Shown here: positions 34,939 to 42,985 of the stretch, piece after piece
How the letters are laid out: each line of letters opens with the position of its first letter
Position numbering within the stretch: the stretch's first letter is position 1
From: Mesorhizobium sp.
GTDB lineage: Bacteria; Pseudomonadota; Alphaproteobacteria; Rhizobiales; Rhizobiaceae
Reading direction: 5' to 3'
Length of the DNA: 64,000 nucleotides
Assembly: GCA_004020645.1 (NCBI GenBank)
Contig: SAQL01000006.1
Location: forward strand, 62,001-126,000
The notes under the pieces: generated by a model
The model's database searches: none
What the model saw: only the letters and a program-made list of their open reading frames with translations
Told to the model about the DNA's origin: nothing
Position numbers and translations under genes: made by a program

Positions 34939-36488
34939 CAGCCAGGCCCGGGTTTGGCAAGCCCGGATTTGGCAAGACCGAGTTTGGTCGCGAGACCGAT
35001 GCGCTGCAGCTTGCCCGTCGCGCCCTTCGGGATTTCGTCCAGGATCAGGACAATGCGCGGCACCTTGAAGTCGGCAAGCCGGAGCGCGGCAAAGCTGCGG
35101 ATGTCACCTTCGGTGGCGGCCATGCCCTCGCGAAGCACGATCGCAGCCGCGACCTCCTCGCCGAGCTTGTCGTGTGGCGTGGCGAAGGTGACGACCTGGG
35201 CCACCGCCGGATGATCCATCAGCACGTCGTCGACCTCGAGCGGCGAGATCTTCTCGCCGCCACGGTTGATGATCTCCTTAAGCCGGCCGGTGACGCGCAG
35301 ATAACCGTCGTCGTCGAGCATGCCCTGGTCGCCGGTATGAAACCAGCCATGCGCGAAGGCGGTGGCATTGGCGTCCAGATTTTTCTCGTAGCCGGCGGTG
35401 ACATTGGGCCCGCGAATGACGATCTCGCCGGTCTCACCGGGCTGCAGCAATTGCCCGTCCAGCGCCATCACCGCCACTTCCGGTCCGGCGGCGGCGCCGA
35501 CGCTGCCCGGCTTGCGCAGGCCCGGCGGCAACCGGTTCGAGGCCATCTGGTGCGCGGCCTCGGTCATGCCGTAGGATTCGATCACCGGACAGCCGAAGGT
35601 CGCCTCAAGCTCCGCCATCACTTGCGGCGGGAGCGATGCCGAGGACGAGCGGATGAAGCGAAGAGGCGCGTCGGCCAATGCATCGGCATTGCGCGCCGCC
35701 CGCGGCAGGATCGCCTGATGCATGGTCGGCACGGCCGTGTACCAGCTCGGGCGCGCCTCGCTAAGCCAATGGAAGAAGCGCAGCGCGTTGAAGCCCGGCG
35801 TGCAGAAGACGCTGCCGCCGGCCGCGAGCGAGGACAACACCGCCGCGATCAGCCCATGAATGTGGAACAGCGGCATGATGTTGAGGCAGCGATCACCTGA
35901 TGTCAGGCCGAGCGTAGCGCCGATATGGGCGGCCGAGGCGGCGAGATTGGCATGGCTGAGCGGCACCAGCTTGGGTCGTGACGTAGTGCCGGACGTGTGC
36001 AGCAACAGCGCGATGTCGCCGTCCTCAGCCAATTCGGGCGCAGCCGGCTGGCCGATCGGTTCACCCTCGATCCCAAAGCTTCCGGCTGGCGCGTCACGGA
36101 GTGCTATGAGCCTCAGCACAGCTATGCCGAGACGCTCGGCAACCGCGACCGCCGGGCCGCTTTCCTCCTCGGCGACGAGGATTGCCTTGGCGCCGATGTC
36201 GGTCAGGTAAAAATCGAGCTCGTCGGCCCGGTAGGCCGGATTGAGCGGCGCCGTCGACGCCGCCGCCGCCACCGCGACAAAGGCCGTCGCCATCTCCGGC
36301 CCGTTCGGCAGCACGATGGCCACCCGGTCGCCACGGCCGAGGCCCAGCGCATGCAGTTGCGCCGCCGTCTCGGAGATCAGGCGGCGCAGTCCGCCATGGG
36401 TGAGCGTGATCCTGTCGGGCGCCGAAATCGCCGGCGCATCATCCGCGCCGGCAGCAAGTCGTTCAATGATCGACGCGGCTTCAGACAA
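34938..36488 (-). CDS. AMP-forming acyl-CoA ligase, oxalate-CoA-ligase-like
   Basis: The 516-aa adenylate-forming enzyme activates a carboxylic acid with ATP and CoA. Core motifs are intact: HTSGTTSRPK (P-loop), PLFHIHGL, SYGMTEAAHQM, GWFHTGD and GRLKEIINRGGEKISP. From memory the spacing and wording are closest to plant AAE3 and yeast Pcs60, which act on oxalate; that match needs checking. The start is a TTG at 36488, overlapping the hydrolase gene by 8 bases; no upstream ATG fits. The C-terminal tail has a GLAK-rich repeat (KLGLAKSGLAKPGPG). Confidence 0.88.
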   Translation of the reverse strand: MSEAASIIERLAAGADDAPAISAPDRITLTHGGLRRLISETAAQLHALGLGRGDRVAIVLPNGPEMATAFVAVAAAASTAPLNPAYRADELDFYLTDIGAKAILVAEEESGPAVAVAERLGIAVLRLIALRDAPAGSFGIEGEPIGQPAAPELAEDGDIALLLHTSGTTSRPKLVPLSHANLAASAAHIGATLGLTSGDRCLNIMPLFHIHGLIAAVLSSLAAGGSVFCTPGFNALRFFHWLSEARPSWYTAVPTMHQAILPRAARNADALADAPLRFIRSSSASLPPQVMAELEATFGCPVIESYGMTEAAHQMASNRLPPGLRKPGSVGAAAGPEVAVMALDGQLLQPGETGEIVIRGPNVTAGYEKNLDANATAFAHGWFHTGDQGMLDDDGYLRVTGRLKEIINRGGEKISPLEVDDVLMDHPAVAQVVTFATPHDKLGEEVAAAIVLREGMAATEGDIRSFAALRLADFKVPRIVLILDEIPKGATGKLQRIGLATKLGLAKSGLAKPGPG

Positions 36489-37179
36489 CGCGAACCTCTA
36501 GGTCGCCGACGTCATCGATATGACCGCGAAGAACATCACCGCGAACAACCGCGCCGACGCCCGCCGGCGTGCCGGAAAGAATGATGTCCCCCGGCATCAG
36601 CGTGAAAAGACCTGAGAGATAGCTGATCATTTCCGGAACTTTCCAAATCATCTGGTTGAGGTCGCCGGTCTGTTTTCGCTGGCCATTGACGTCCAGCCAA
36701 ATCGCTCCCTGGGTTGGATGGCCGATCGAGCTTGCCGGAACCAATGGCGTGCATGGTGCCGATGCCTCGAAGGCCTTGCCGACCTCCCATGGACGGCCCA
36801 TGTCCTTCGCCTTACCTTGCAGGTCGCGCCGGGTCATGTCGAGACCTACGCCATAACCGAACACGCAGTCCAGAGCCTTTTCGACCGGGATATCCGTACC
36901 GCCGCTTTTCAGCGCCACGACCATTTCGATCTCGTGATGGACATCGTTGGAGGCCGGAGGATAGGGAAATTCCCCTGTCGTATCGAGGTTATCCGGGTTC
37001 TTCTGGAAGAAGAACGGCGGCTCCTTGTTGGGGTCGTGTCCCATCTCGACTGCATGCGCGGCATAGTTCCGCCCGACGCAATAGACCCGGTGCACCGGAA
37101 ACATTTTGTCGGTTGCCGCCACCGGGATGCTGGGGACTGCGGTCGGTTCGATGACATAGCTTGAGGTCGTGCCGTGCAT
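36481..37179 (-). CDS. Fumarylacetoacetate hydrolase family protein, fumarylpyruvate-hydrolase-like
   Basis: The 232-aa protein has the FAH fold with VYCVGRNYAAHAVEMGH at about residue 31, the metal-binding Glu pair in HHEIEMVVAL, and GDIILSGTPAGVG near the C-terminus. Wording and length are closest, by memory, to fumarylpyruvate hydrolases of the gentisate pathway, which yield fumarate and pyruvate. No ring-cleaving dioxygenase gene is nearby. The ATG at 37179 is 2 bases past the permease stop. A long in-frame extension upstream lies inside the permease gene and is not used. Confidence 0.88.
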   Translation of the reverse strand: MHGTTSSYVIEPTAVPSIPVAATDKMFPVHRVYCVGRNYAAHAVEMGHDPNKEPPFFFQKNPDNLDTTGEFPYPPASNDVHHEIEMVVALKSGGTDIPVEKALDCVFGYGVGLDMTRRDLQGKAKDMGRPWEVGKAFEASAPCTPLVPASSIGHPTQGAIWLDVNGQRKQTGDLNQMIWKVPEMISYLSGLFTLMPGDIILSGTPAGVGAVVRGDVLRGHIDDVGDLEVRVV

Positions 37180-37181
37180 GT

Positions 37182-37937
37182 TCACTGTCTTGCTCCTGCG
37201 TAGTATTCGACTTTGGCTTCGGCCCTTTCGATCAGTTCGGCGATCAGCAGGGCGAAGGCAAAAAGGATGATGGTCAAGGCCCAGAATTCGGCCATGCGGA
37301 AATTTCGCGAGAAGGTCTCGAACAGCGCACCGTAGCCGACGATGGCGACGAGCAACTGGCCGATGACGACGCCCTTGACGCCGCGGATGAGGCCGAGGCG
37401 GATGCCGGCAAGGATCTCCGGAAGAGCCGCCCACAGGATGATCTTGGTATAAAGCGCCGGGCGCGAGGCGCCATAGGAACGCGCCATCTCGATCAGCGAC
37501 GGTGAGATATGGCGGACCCCCGCGCGGGTGTCGAGAACGATGATCCAGATCGCAAACAGGAACACCGCCGCAACGATCGTTTTCTCGCCGAAGCCGAACA
37601 GGATCATCAGCACCGGGACGATCGCCGAAAGCGGTGCGCTTGAAAAGATATTGACCCACATGCCGAGCAGGTCGTCGGCGATCTTGACGCGTCCCATCAA
37701 GATGCCCAATGGCACGCCGATAACGATCGACAGGGCCATGCCCATGGCGAAGGCACGAAGGGTCGTGACTGTCGCACTCTGCCAGGACGGCGTCTGCACC
37801 AGACTGACCGCTGCAACCAGCACGTCGCTAAACGGCGGCAGCAGAAAGACAAGGTCGAGCCGGCCGACGACTTCCCATACGACGCACCAGACGAGCAGGG
37901 ATGCCATCATTGGTACACGGTAGCCAAACAAGGTCAT
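37182..37937 (-). CDS. ABC transporter permease, SsuC/TauC type
   Basis: The 251-aa permease has six helices, with the conserved permease loop EMARSYGASRPALYTKIILWAALPEILAGIRLG before the last helices. It is the second permease of the operon, 6 bases after the ATPase gene and 2 bases before the hydrolase gene. Related systems import nitrate, sulfonates, taurine or aromatic acids. Two different permeases in one operon suggest a heterodimeric channel. Confidence 0.92.
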   Translation of the reverse strand: MTLFGYRVPMMASLLVWCVVWEVVGRLDLVFLLPPFSDVLVAAVSLVQTPSWQSATVTTLRAFAMGMALSIVIGVPLGILMGRVKIADDLLGMWVNIFSSAPLSAIVPVLMILFGFGEKTIVAAVFLFAIWIIVLDTRAGVRHISPSLIEMARSYGASRPALYTKIILWAALPEILAGIRLGLIRGVKGVVIGQLLVAIVGYGALFETFSRNFRMAEFWALTIILFAFALLIAELIERAEAKVEYYAGARQ

Positions 37938-37943
37938 GGCCGG

Positions 37944-38747
37944 TTATTCCACATATTGCTTCAGCCCCTGCCAGATCTCATCGACGGTATCGAGATAGTG
38001 CCTGTCGCGATGAATGCGCTCGGGGTCGCCGGAGCGGTCGATTTCCGGTTCGATAATCTGCGAAACGCGGCCGGGTCTCGGTGACAGCAAGACGATGCGG
38101 TCGGAAATGTAGACCGCCTCCTCGATCGAGTGCGTCACGAAGATGAAGGTCTTGTTCTGGTTGGTGCGCAGCCGGATCAGGTCTTCCTGGAACTTCCGCC
38201 GGTTCTGCTCGTCGACCGCCGAAAACGGTTCATCGAGCAGCAGGACGTCGGCATCGACCGACAAGGCCCGCGCCAGGCCGACTCGCTGGCGCATGCCACC
38301 CGACAGTTCGTGCGGATATTTGTCCTCGAAGCCGGCGAGACCCACCTCGGCGATATAGCGGCGGGCGATCTCCTCGCGCTCGGCCTTGTTGGTGCCGCGC
38401 AATTCCAGCCCGAAGGCGACGTTGCGTGTCACGGTCGCCCAAGGCATCAGCGCAAAGTCCTGGAACACGAAAGCGCGTTCGGGGCCTGGGGCGCTGACGC
38501 GCTTGCCGTTGATCGCGACGGTGCCGCCATCGGCCCGTATCAGGCCAGCTATGATCTTCAACAGCGTCGTCTTTCCGCAACCGCTGGGTCCGAGAAGGCT
38601 GGTCAGCTTGCCCCTGGGAAAGTCGAGATCGATGCCGCGCAACGCCTCAACATTGCCGTAGGTCTTGGAAATTCCCCTCACTTCCACGATCGAATCGATC
38701 GGTGCGGGAACCGGCGACGGTCCATTTCGCAATGCGGTCGCGCCCAT
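37944..38747 (-). CDS. ABC transporter ATP-binding protein, SsuB/TauB type
   Basis: The 267-aa ATPase has Walker A (GPSGCGKTT), Q-loop (VFQDFALMPW), signature (LSGGMRQRVGLARA), Walker B (LLLDEPFSAVD) and H-loop (THSIEEAVY). The M-R wording of the signature is typical of the nitrate/sulfonate/taurine importer group. It lies between the two permease genes. I chose the ATG at 38747 (MGATALRNG), 1 base after the first permease stop, with AGAGGTG upstream. Confidence 0.93.
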   Translation of the reverse strand: MGATALRNGPSPVPAPIDSIVEVRGISKTYGNVEALRGIDLDFPRGKLTSLLGPSGCGKTTLLKIIAGLIRADGGTVAINGKRVSAPGPERAFVFQDFALMPWATVTRNVAFGLELRGTNKAEREEIARRYIAEVGLAGFEDKYPHELSGGMRQRVGLARALSVDADVLLLDEPFSAVDEQNRRKFQEDLIRLRTNQNKTFIFVTHSIEEAVYISDRIVLLSPRPGRVSQIIEPEIDRSGDPERIHRDRHYLDTVDEIWQGLKQYVE

Positions 38748-38748
38748 C

Positions 38749-39576
38749 TTAAGCACCTCTACTCTCGGGCCTGAAAACACGGACTTCCACCCACTGCAGA
38801 AAGACGAGCGTCAGGGTGGAAAGTGCGATGATCGAGGCGATTGTTGCGTACATCTCGGCGTAGTCTGCGCGCGAGCGGTGGAAGGTGATGAGGTCGCCGA
38901 TGCCGGTCGGGGTGATCAGCAATTCGGCGAGCACCACGCCGACGAACCCGGCAGCGACTCCGAGGCGCAAGCCGGCAAAAATTACCGGGCTGGCGTCCGG
39001 AAGAATGATCTTGGCGACGGTCTGCCAATTTGTGCCCAGGAACGATCGGCACATGACCAGCAGCGACTCGTTGACATTGCGCACGGCCTTGTAGGTGTTG
39101 AGCACAATGACCGGCAGCGCCAGGATCATGACGGCGAGCGTCTTGGCGGTCATGCCTATTCCGTAGACGAAGGTGACCATCGGAATGAAGGCGGCGACAG
39201 GTGCAGCCTGAAGCACGATGAACACCGGGATCACCAGCCATTCGCCTGTGCGCCACAGGCCACAGATCGTGCCAAGACTGACACCCAGGAATGCCGAAAG
39301 AACGACGCCGAGCACCAGCGGCTGCAGTGTCGAAAGGTAGGCCGTTGCCAAGCTGCCGTCGGCGAGCAATCCGAAAAACGCGACGACCGTGTCGGAAAAG
39401 GTCGGAAAGGCGAAGCTGACGGGAATGCGCCCGGCCACCTCCCAGATTCCCGCGAACAGGGCGATCGACACAAGCCTGAGCAGGATCGGCTGGTCCCAAG
39501 ATGCGCCCGTTGCACTGCGATTGGATGAGGAAGCGAGGCCGGCAGCCTCGCCGTCGGTTCTGATGCTTACGGCCAT
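38749..39576 (-). CDS. ABC transporter permease, SsuC/TauC type
   Basis: This 275-aa permease is the first of two in the operon. It has six helices after a polar N-terminus of about 30 residues. The loop CRSFLGTNWQTVAKIILPDASPVIFAGLRLG marks the family. It follows the binding-protein gene by 7 bases. The pair of permeases differ clearly in sequence, so they are not a recent duplication. Confidence 0.92.
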   Translation of the reverse strand: MAVSIRTDGEAAGLASSSNRSATGASWDQPILLRLVSIALFAGIWEVAGRIPVSFAFPTFSDTVVAFFGLLADGSLATAYLSTLQPLVLGVVLSAFLGVSLGTICGLWRTGEWLVIPVFIVLQAAPVAAFIPMVTFVYGIGMTAKTLAVMILALPVIVLNTYKAVRNVNESLLVMCRSFLGTNWQTVAKIILPDASPVIFAGLRLGVAAGFVGVVLAELLITPTGIGDLITFHRSRADYAEMYATIASIIALSTLTLVFLQWVEVRVFRPESRGA

Positions 39577-39588
39577 CCGGCAGGCCGC

Positions 39589-40584
39589 CTATTTCTTGCC
39601 GAGCTTGGCGACGGCGCGGTCGATTGCGGAGACATCCCAGAAGTCTTCGACCTTGAGGCTCGCGGGATCGCCTTCGATCTGGCCGGCAAGGCTGAAGAAG
39701 GCAAAGTCGTCTTTAGCCGCATCCGCTCCGCCGCCATTCAGGGCAAGGCTGCCGGCTTCCGCGGTTTCCTTGTAGTATTCGGTGATTTCGCTGTCCGCCT
39801 CCGCGCCGAGATCCGGCAGCAGTTTGTACTTGTTGCGGAGCTCGACCGCGACAGCCGGATTCGCGGTTATTTCCCGCGCGGTCTTCATCAGTTCCTCGAC
39901 CAGGATGTCGACGTCGGCGGCGTTGTTCTTCAGATAGTCTGCGGTCGCGAAAAGCGCTTCGTCCGAGGCCCCGAGATCCTCGACCGGCAGAACGATGAAC
40001 TTGCCGGGGGCTTCGGCCTCGAGCGCGCGCCTGTTGGCGGCATCGACGATCGACGCCTTGATGGTCCCCTGGAGCAGCGCATTGCGGCGAACCTCGGAAC
40101 CCGGGACATAGCTGATGTTGCCGAGCTTGATGCCGTGGTTTTTCGCCATCAGGAGCATGACAGCCTCGGTGCCGGAGCCGCGCGCCTGAACGGCGACTTC
40201 CTGCCCGTCGAGATCCTTCCATTCCTTGTAGAATTCGCTGTTGACGACAGGGAAGAAGCGCAGCGTCGATATCTGCGCGAAGATGCGGATCGGCACGCCG
40301 ACCTTCTGGATCAGAGTGTAGGGAGCGCCAATGCCAACATCGGCCTGGCCGCCGACAATCGCCTGGGCTGCCAAATCCTCGTCATTGAGAACAATGAGCT
40401 CGACATTCACGCCGCGTTCCTTGGCGCGCTCTATCGCGGCGAGCGTCTGGATGGATTCGATCCCGGGAAGGTCGCCGAAGGCGATGCGCATGTCGCCCGC
40501 ATTTGCGGCCGACAGGGGCAGTGACCATGCCAGAGCCGCGGCGAAAGCGGTGGCAAGGATAGTACGTCTGGTCATGCTGGCCAT
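39589..40584 (-). CDS. ABC transporter substrate-binding protein, nitrate/taurine (NMT1) type
   Basis: The 331-aa periplasmic protein has a Sec-type signal (MTRRTILATAFAAALAWSLPLSAANA). The mature part (GDMRIAFGDLPGIESIQTL, then GGQADVGIGAPYTLIQK and QARGSGTEAVMLLMAKNHG) follows the NMT1/SsuA fold. The ligand is unknown; the enzymes of the operon suggest an organic acid. I chose the ATG at 40584 since GGGAGGA is at proper distance; an ATG at 40590 is too close to it. It leads the seven-gene minus-strand operon. Confidence 0.9.
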   Translation of the reverse strand: MASMTRRTILATAFAAALAWSLPLSAANAGDMRIAFGDLPGIESIQTLAAIERAKERGVNVELIVLNDEDLAAQAIVGGQADVGIGAPYTLIQKVGVPIRIFAQISTLRFFPVVNSEFYKEWKDLDGQEVAVQARGSGTEAVMLLMAKNHGIKLGNISYVPGSEVRRNALLQGTIKASIVDAANRRALEAEAPGKFIVLPVEDLGASDEALFATADYLKNNAADVDILVEELMKTAREITANPAVAVELRNKYKLLPDLGAEADSEITEYYKETAEAGSLALNGGGADAAKDDFAFFSLAGQIEGDPASLKVEDFWDVSAIDRAVAKLGKK

Positions 40585-40605
40585 TGTCATTCCTCCCGTT
40601 TTTTG

Positions 40606-40756
40606 TAACCATTACCTTAATTGGTTAAGGCTCCGGAGAGGATTGGTCAAGGAGAAACTGCGCATGTCGGACATGCGGGCCTGGAAAACTCGGCAGTTGA
40701 CGGTTTGAGCTAATCGTTTTAACACCGACAAAGGGAATCATACGCGGATTGGTTAA
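40606..40756. promoter_or_regulatory. Candidate GntR operator cluster between importer operon and regulator
   Basis: TAACCA (40606-40611) and TGGTTA (40622-40627) are perfect 6-bp inverted arms. The word (A/G)ATTGGT(T/C)AA occurs three times: 40619-40628, 40641-40650 and 40747-40756, the last just before the regulator start. These sites fit autoregulation of the divergent GntR-type gene and control of the importer operon. The assignment is inference. Confidence 0.5.
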
Positions 40757-40761
40757 AATTG

Positions 40762-41454
40762 ATGGACGATCCCGGCAATGGCGGCCACGCCGCCCTGGTT
40801 CAGCTTCAGGCCTATCTTGCCCAGATGGACCATGCCGGCGAGACGCGGCTGCCTGCCGAGCGGGAACTGTCCGAGAGCCTCGGCGTATCGCGCGGCGATC
40901 TGCGCAAGGCGCTGGCGGTGCTCGAGAAGGACGGCCGCATCTGGCGTCACGTCGGCAGGGGCACCTTCGTCGGCAGTGGACCGGTCGAGGAGACGATCGG
41001 GATTTCGGAAATCGCAGGGCGCACCAATCCGGCCGACGTGATGCGCGCGCGCCTCATCATCGAGCCCGAGATTGCGCGCGAAGCGGCGCTGCACGCCACG
41101 CTTTCCGATATTGCGGCGATGCGGCAATCGCTGGTGCAGACGCGGGACGCCGTCACATGGCGGCAATATGAGAACATCGACAATCTGCTCCACCGGCAGA
41201 TTGCGCAGGCGAGCCGAAACAATGTGCTGCTCGGCCTGTTCGACGTCCTGAACGCCGTGCGCCGAACCGTAGTCTGGGGACGTCTTCGCTCAGAAGGCGC
41301 CCGCCCTCCGGCAGACCATCACAGCTTCGCCGACCATGAACGGATCGTCGAAGCGATCGCCGAGCGCGACCTTGGCGGCGCGGCGGCGGCGATGCGGCTG
41401 CATCTCCAACAGGTCGAGCGGCGCCTGATCCCTGTCCGCGAAGCCGCCGAATAG
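40762..41454 (+). CDS. GntR-family (FCD domain) transcriptional regulator
   Basis: The 230-aa protein has an N-terminal winged helix (GETRLPAERELSESLGVSRG, then DLRKALAVLEKDGRIWRHVGRGTFV) and a FadR-like all-helical C-terminal domain. FCD metal-site residues appear in RARLIIEPEIAREAAL and in HRQIAQAS and FADHERIVEAIAERD. It is divergent from the seven-gene uptake and catabolism operon and is its likely regulator. The ATG at 40762 is used; a TTG one codon earlier is also possible. Confidence 0.9.
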   Translation: MDDPGNGGHAALVQLQAYLAQMDHAGETRLPAERELSESLGVSRGDLRKALAVLEKDGRIWRHVGRGTFVGSGPVEETIGISEIAGRTNPADVMRARLIIEPEIAREAALHATLSDIAAMRQSLVQTRDAVTWRQYENIDNLLHRQIAQASRNNVLLGLFDVLNAVRRTVVWGRLRSEGARPPADHHSFADHERIVEAIAERDLGGAAAAMRLHLQQVERRLIPVREAAE

Positions 41455-41470
41455 CTCGGATTGACCCGCT

Positions 41471-41507
41471 ACAGCGCCGCGCGTCCTTCTTGGATGCGCG
41501 GCGCTGT
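41471..41507. terminator. Strong stem-loop between convergent genes
   Basis: ACAGCGCCGCGC (41471-41482) and GCGCGGCGCTGT (41496-41507) are perfect 12-bp arms; four more inner pairs (with one G-U) close a TTCTT loop, and outer ACCCG/CGGGT can extend the stem. It lies between the GntR and aldehyde dehydrogenase genes, which converge, so a bidirectional terminator is likely. No clear T-run follows. Confidence 0.6.
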
Positions 41508-41519
41508 CCGGGTTAAGCC

Positions 41520-42947
41520 CTACGCGCCGTAGCCGATGATGCCCTTGATCTCGAGGAAATCGTGGATCGCCCAGTCGGCATATTCGCGGCCGTTGCCTGA
41601 CTGCTTGTAACCGCCGAAGGGCGCGAACGTGTCCCATTCCGGATAGTTGATCGAGACTTGCCCGGCGCGCAGGCGACCGGCGATTTTTCGCGCGTGATCG
41701 ATATCCCCGGACTGCACATAGGCGGCTAGGCCATAGACGGTATCGTTGGCGATCCTCACCGCGTCGTCGTCGTCATCATAGGAGATGACCGAAAGCACCG
41801 GCCCAAAAATCTCCTCCTTCTCGATGGTCATGCCTGGCGTGACATGGCCAAAGACGGTCGGCCTGACATAGTAGCCGCGGTTGAGGTGCTCCGGCCGGCC
41901 GGGTCCTCCGGTGACCAGCGTAGCACCCTCGGCGATGCCGGCCTCGATCAGCCGCTGGATCTTGTCGAACTGGATGTTGCTGACCACCGGCCCGAGCTTG
42001 GTTTCTTCCGAGCGCGGATCGCCGACCTTGTGCGCCTCGGCAGCCTTCTTGGCGATCACCAGCGCCTCATCGTGGCGGGCGGCCGGCACCAGCATGCGCG
42101 TCGGCGCATCGCAGGACTGGCCGCTATTGCCGAAACAGGCGTTGACGCCCTTGCGCACGGCCTTCTCGAAGTCGGCATCGGGCAGCACGATGTTGGCCGA
42201 CTTGCCGCCGAGCTCCTGCGCGACGCGCTTGACCGTCTCGGCCGCTGTTTTGGCGACGATGATGCCGGCACGGGTCGAACCGGTGAACGAGACCATGTCG
42301 ACGTCGGGATGGCCGGCCATGACCTGTCCGACATCGGGACCGGTGCCATTGACCATGTTGTAGACGCCCTTCGGCGTGCCGGCCGCTTCCATCACTTCCG
42401 AAAAGATGACGCCGCTGATCGGCGCGATCTCGGAAGGCTTCAGCACGACCGTGCAGCCGGCGGCGATCGCCGGCGCCACCTTGCAGACAATCTGGTTGAG
42501 CGGCCAGTTCCACGGCGTAATCAGCGCGCAGACGCCGATCGGCTCCTTGACCACCATGGTGGTGCCGCGCTTCTCGCTGAATTCATAATCCTCTAGCGCC
42601 TTGATCGTGGATTCCATATGCGCCCTGCCCGCCCAGGCCTGCGCCTCGCGCGCCCAGGTGATCGGCGCGCCCATTTCCTGGCTAACAGCCTGCGCGATGT
42701 CCTCGTAGCGCTCGTTGTAGACTTCGAGGATGCGCTTCAGCAGCTTCAGGCGCTCGGCCTTGCTGGTTTGCGAAAAGGCCGGAAAGGCCGCCTTCGCCGC
42801 TGCCACGGCGCGATCCACATCGGCCTTCCCACCGACGGAGATTTTCGTGTAGGCCTCTTCGGTTGACGGGTCGATCACATCCAGCGTTGCCGGCACCACG
42901 GGCGCGACCCATTTTCCATCGATAAAGAAGTTCAGGTGATTGCTCAT
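41520..42947 (-). CDS. NAD(P)-dependent aldehyde dehydrogenase
   Basis: The 475-aa enzyme has the class 1/2 ALDH signature: catalytic Cys279 in FGNSGQSCDAP, Glu245 in QELGGKSAN, the FTGST cofactor motif at 221-225 and WNWPLNQI near 147. It is the last gene of the polyamine-type operon, 38 bases after the PotA-like gene. There it probably oxidises the aminoaldehyde made by the PuuB-like oxidase, by inference from position; many ALDHs with this sequence type have broad specificity. Confidence 0.93.
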   Translation of the reverse strand: MSNHLNFFIDGKWVAPVVPATLDVIDPSTEEAYTKISVGGKADVDRAVAAAKAAFPAFSQTSKAERLKLLKRILEVYNERYEDIAQAVSQEMGAPITWAREAQAWAGRAHMESTIKALEDYEFSEKRGTTMVVKEPIGVCALITPWNWPLNQIVCKVAPAIAAGCTVVLKPSEIAPISGVIFSEVMEAAGTPKGVYNMVNGTGPDVGQVMAGHPDVDMVSFTGSTRAGIIVAKTAAETVKRVAQELGGKSANIVLPDADFEKAVRKGVNACFGNSGQSCDAPTRMLVPAARHDEALVIAKKAAEAHKVGDPRSEETKLGPVVSNIQFDKIQRLIEAGIAEGATLVTGGPGRPEHLNRGYYVRPTVFGHVTPGMTIEKEEIFGPVLSVISYDDDDDAVRIANDTVYGLAAYVQSGDIDHARKIAGRLRAGQVSINYPEWDTFAPFGGYKQSGNGREYADWAIHDFLEIKGIIGYGA

Positions 42948-42985
42948 GGTAGTGCTCCGGTTTTCTGGATAGGACGGGGATCAGA

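Noticed and set aside
34938-36488. Pantoate-beta-alanine or pantothenate pathway operon because of the PanE-like neighbour
   Set aside because: The ligase is an acyl-CoA ligase with AAE3-like motifs and the other genes are an importer and a hydrolase; panB and panC are absent.
37180-37659. N-terminal extension of the fumarylpyruvate-hydrolase-like protein, as if fused to an upstream part
   Set aside because: The extension lies inside the permease gene in another frame; the family start is at 37179.
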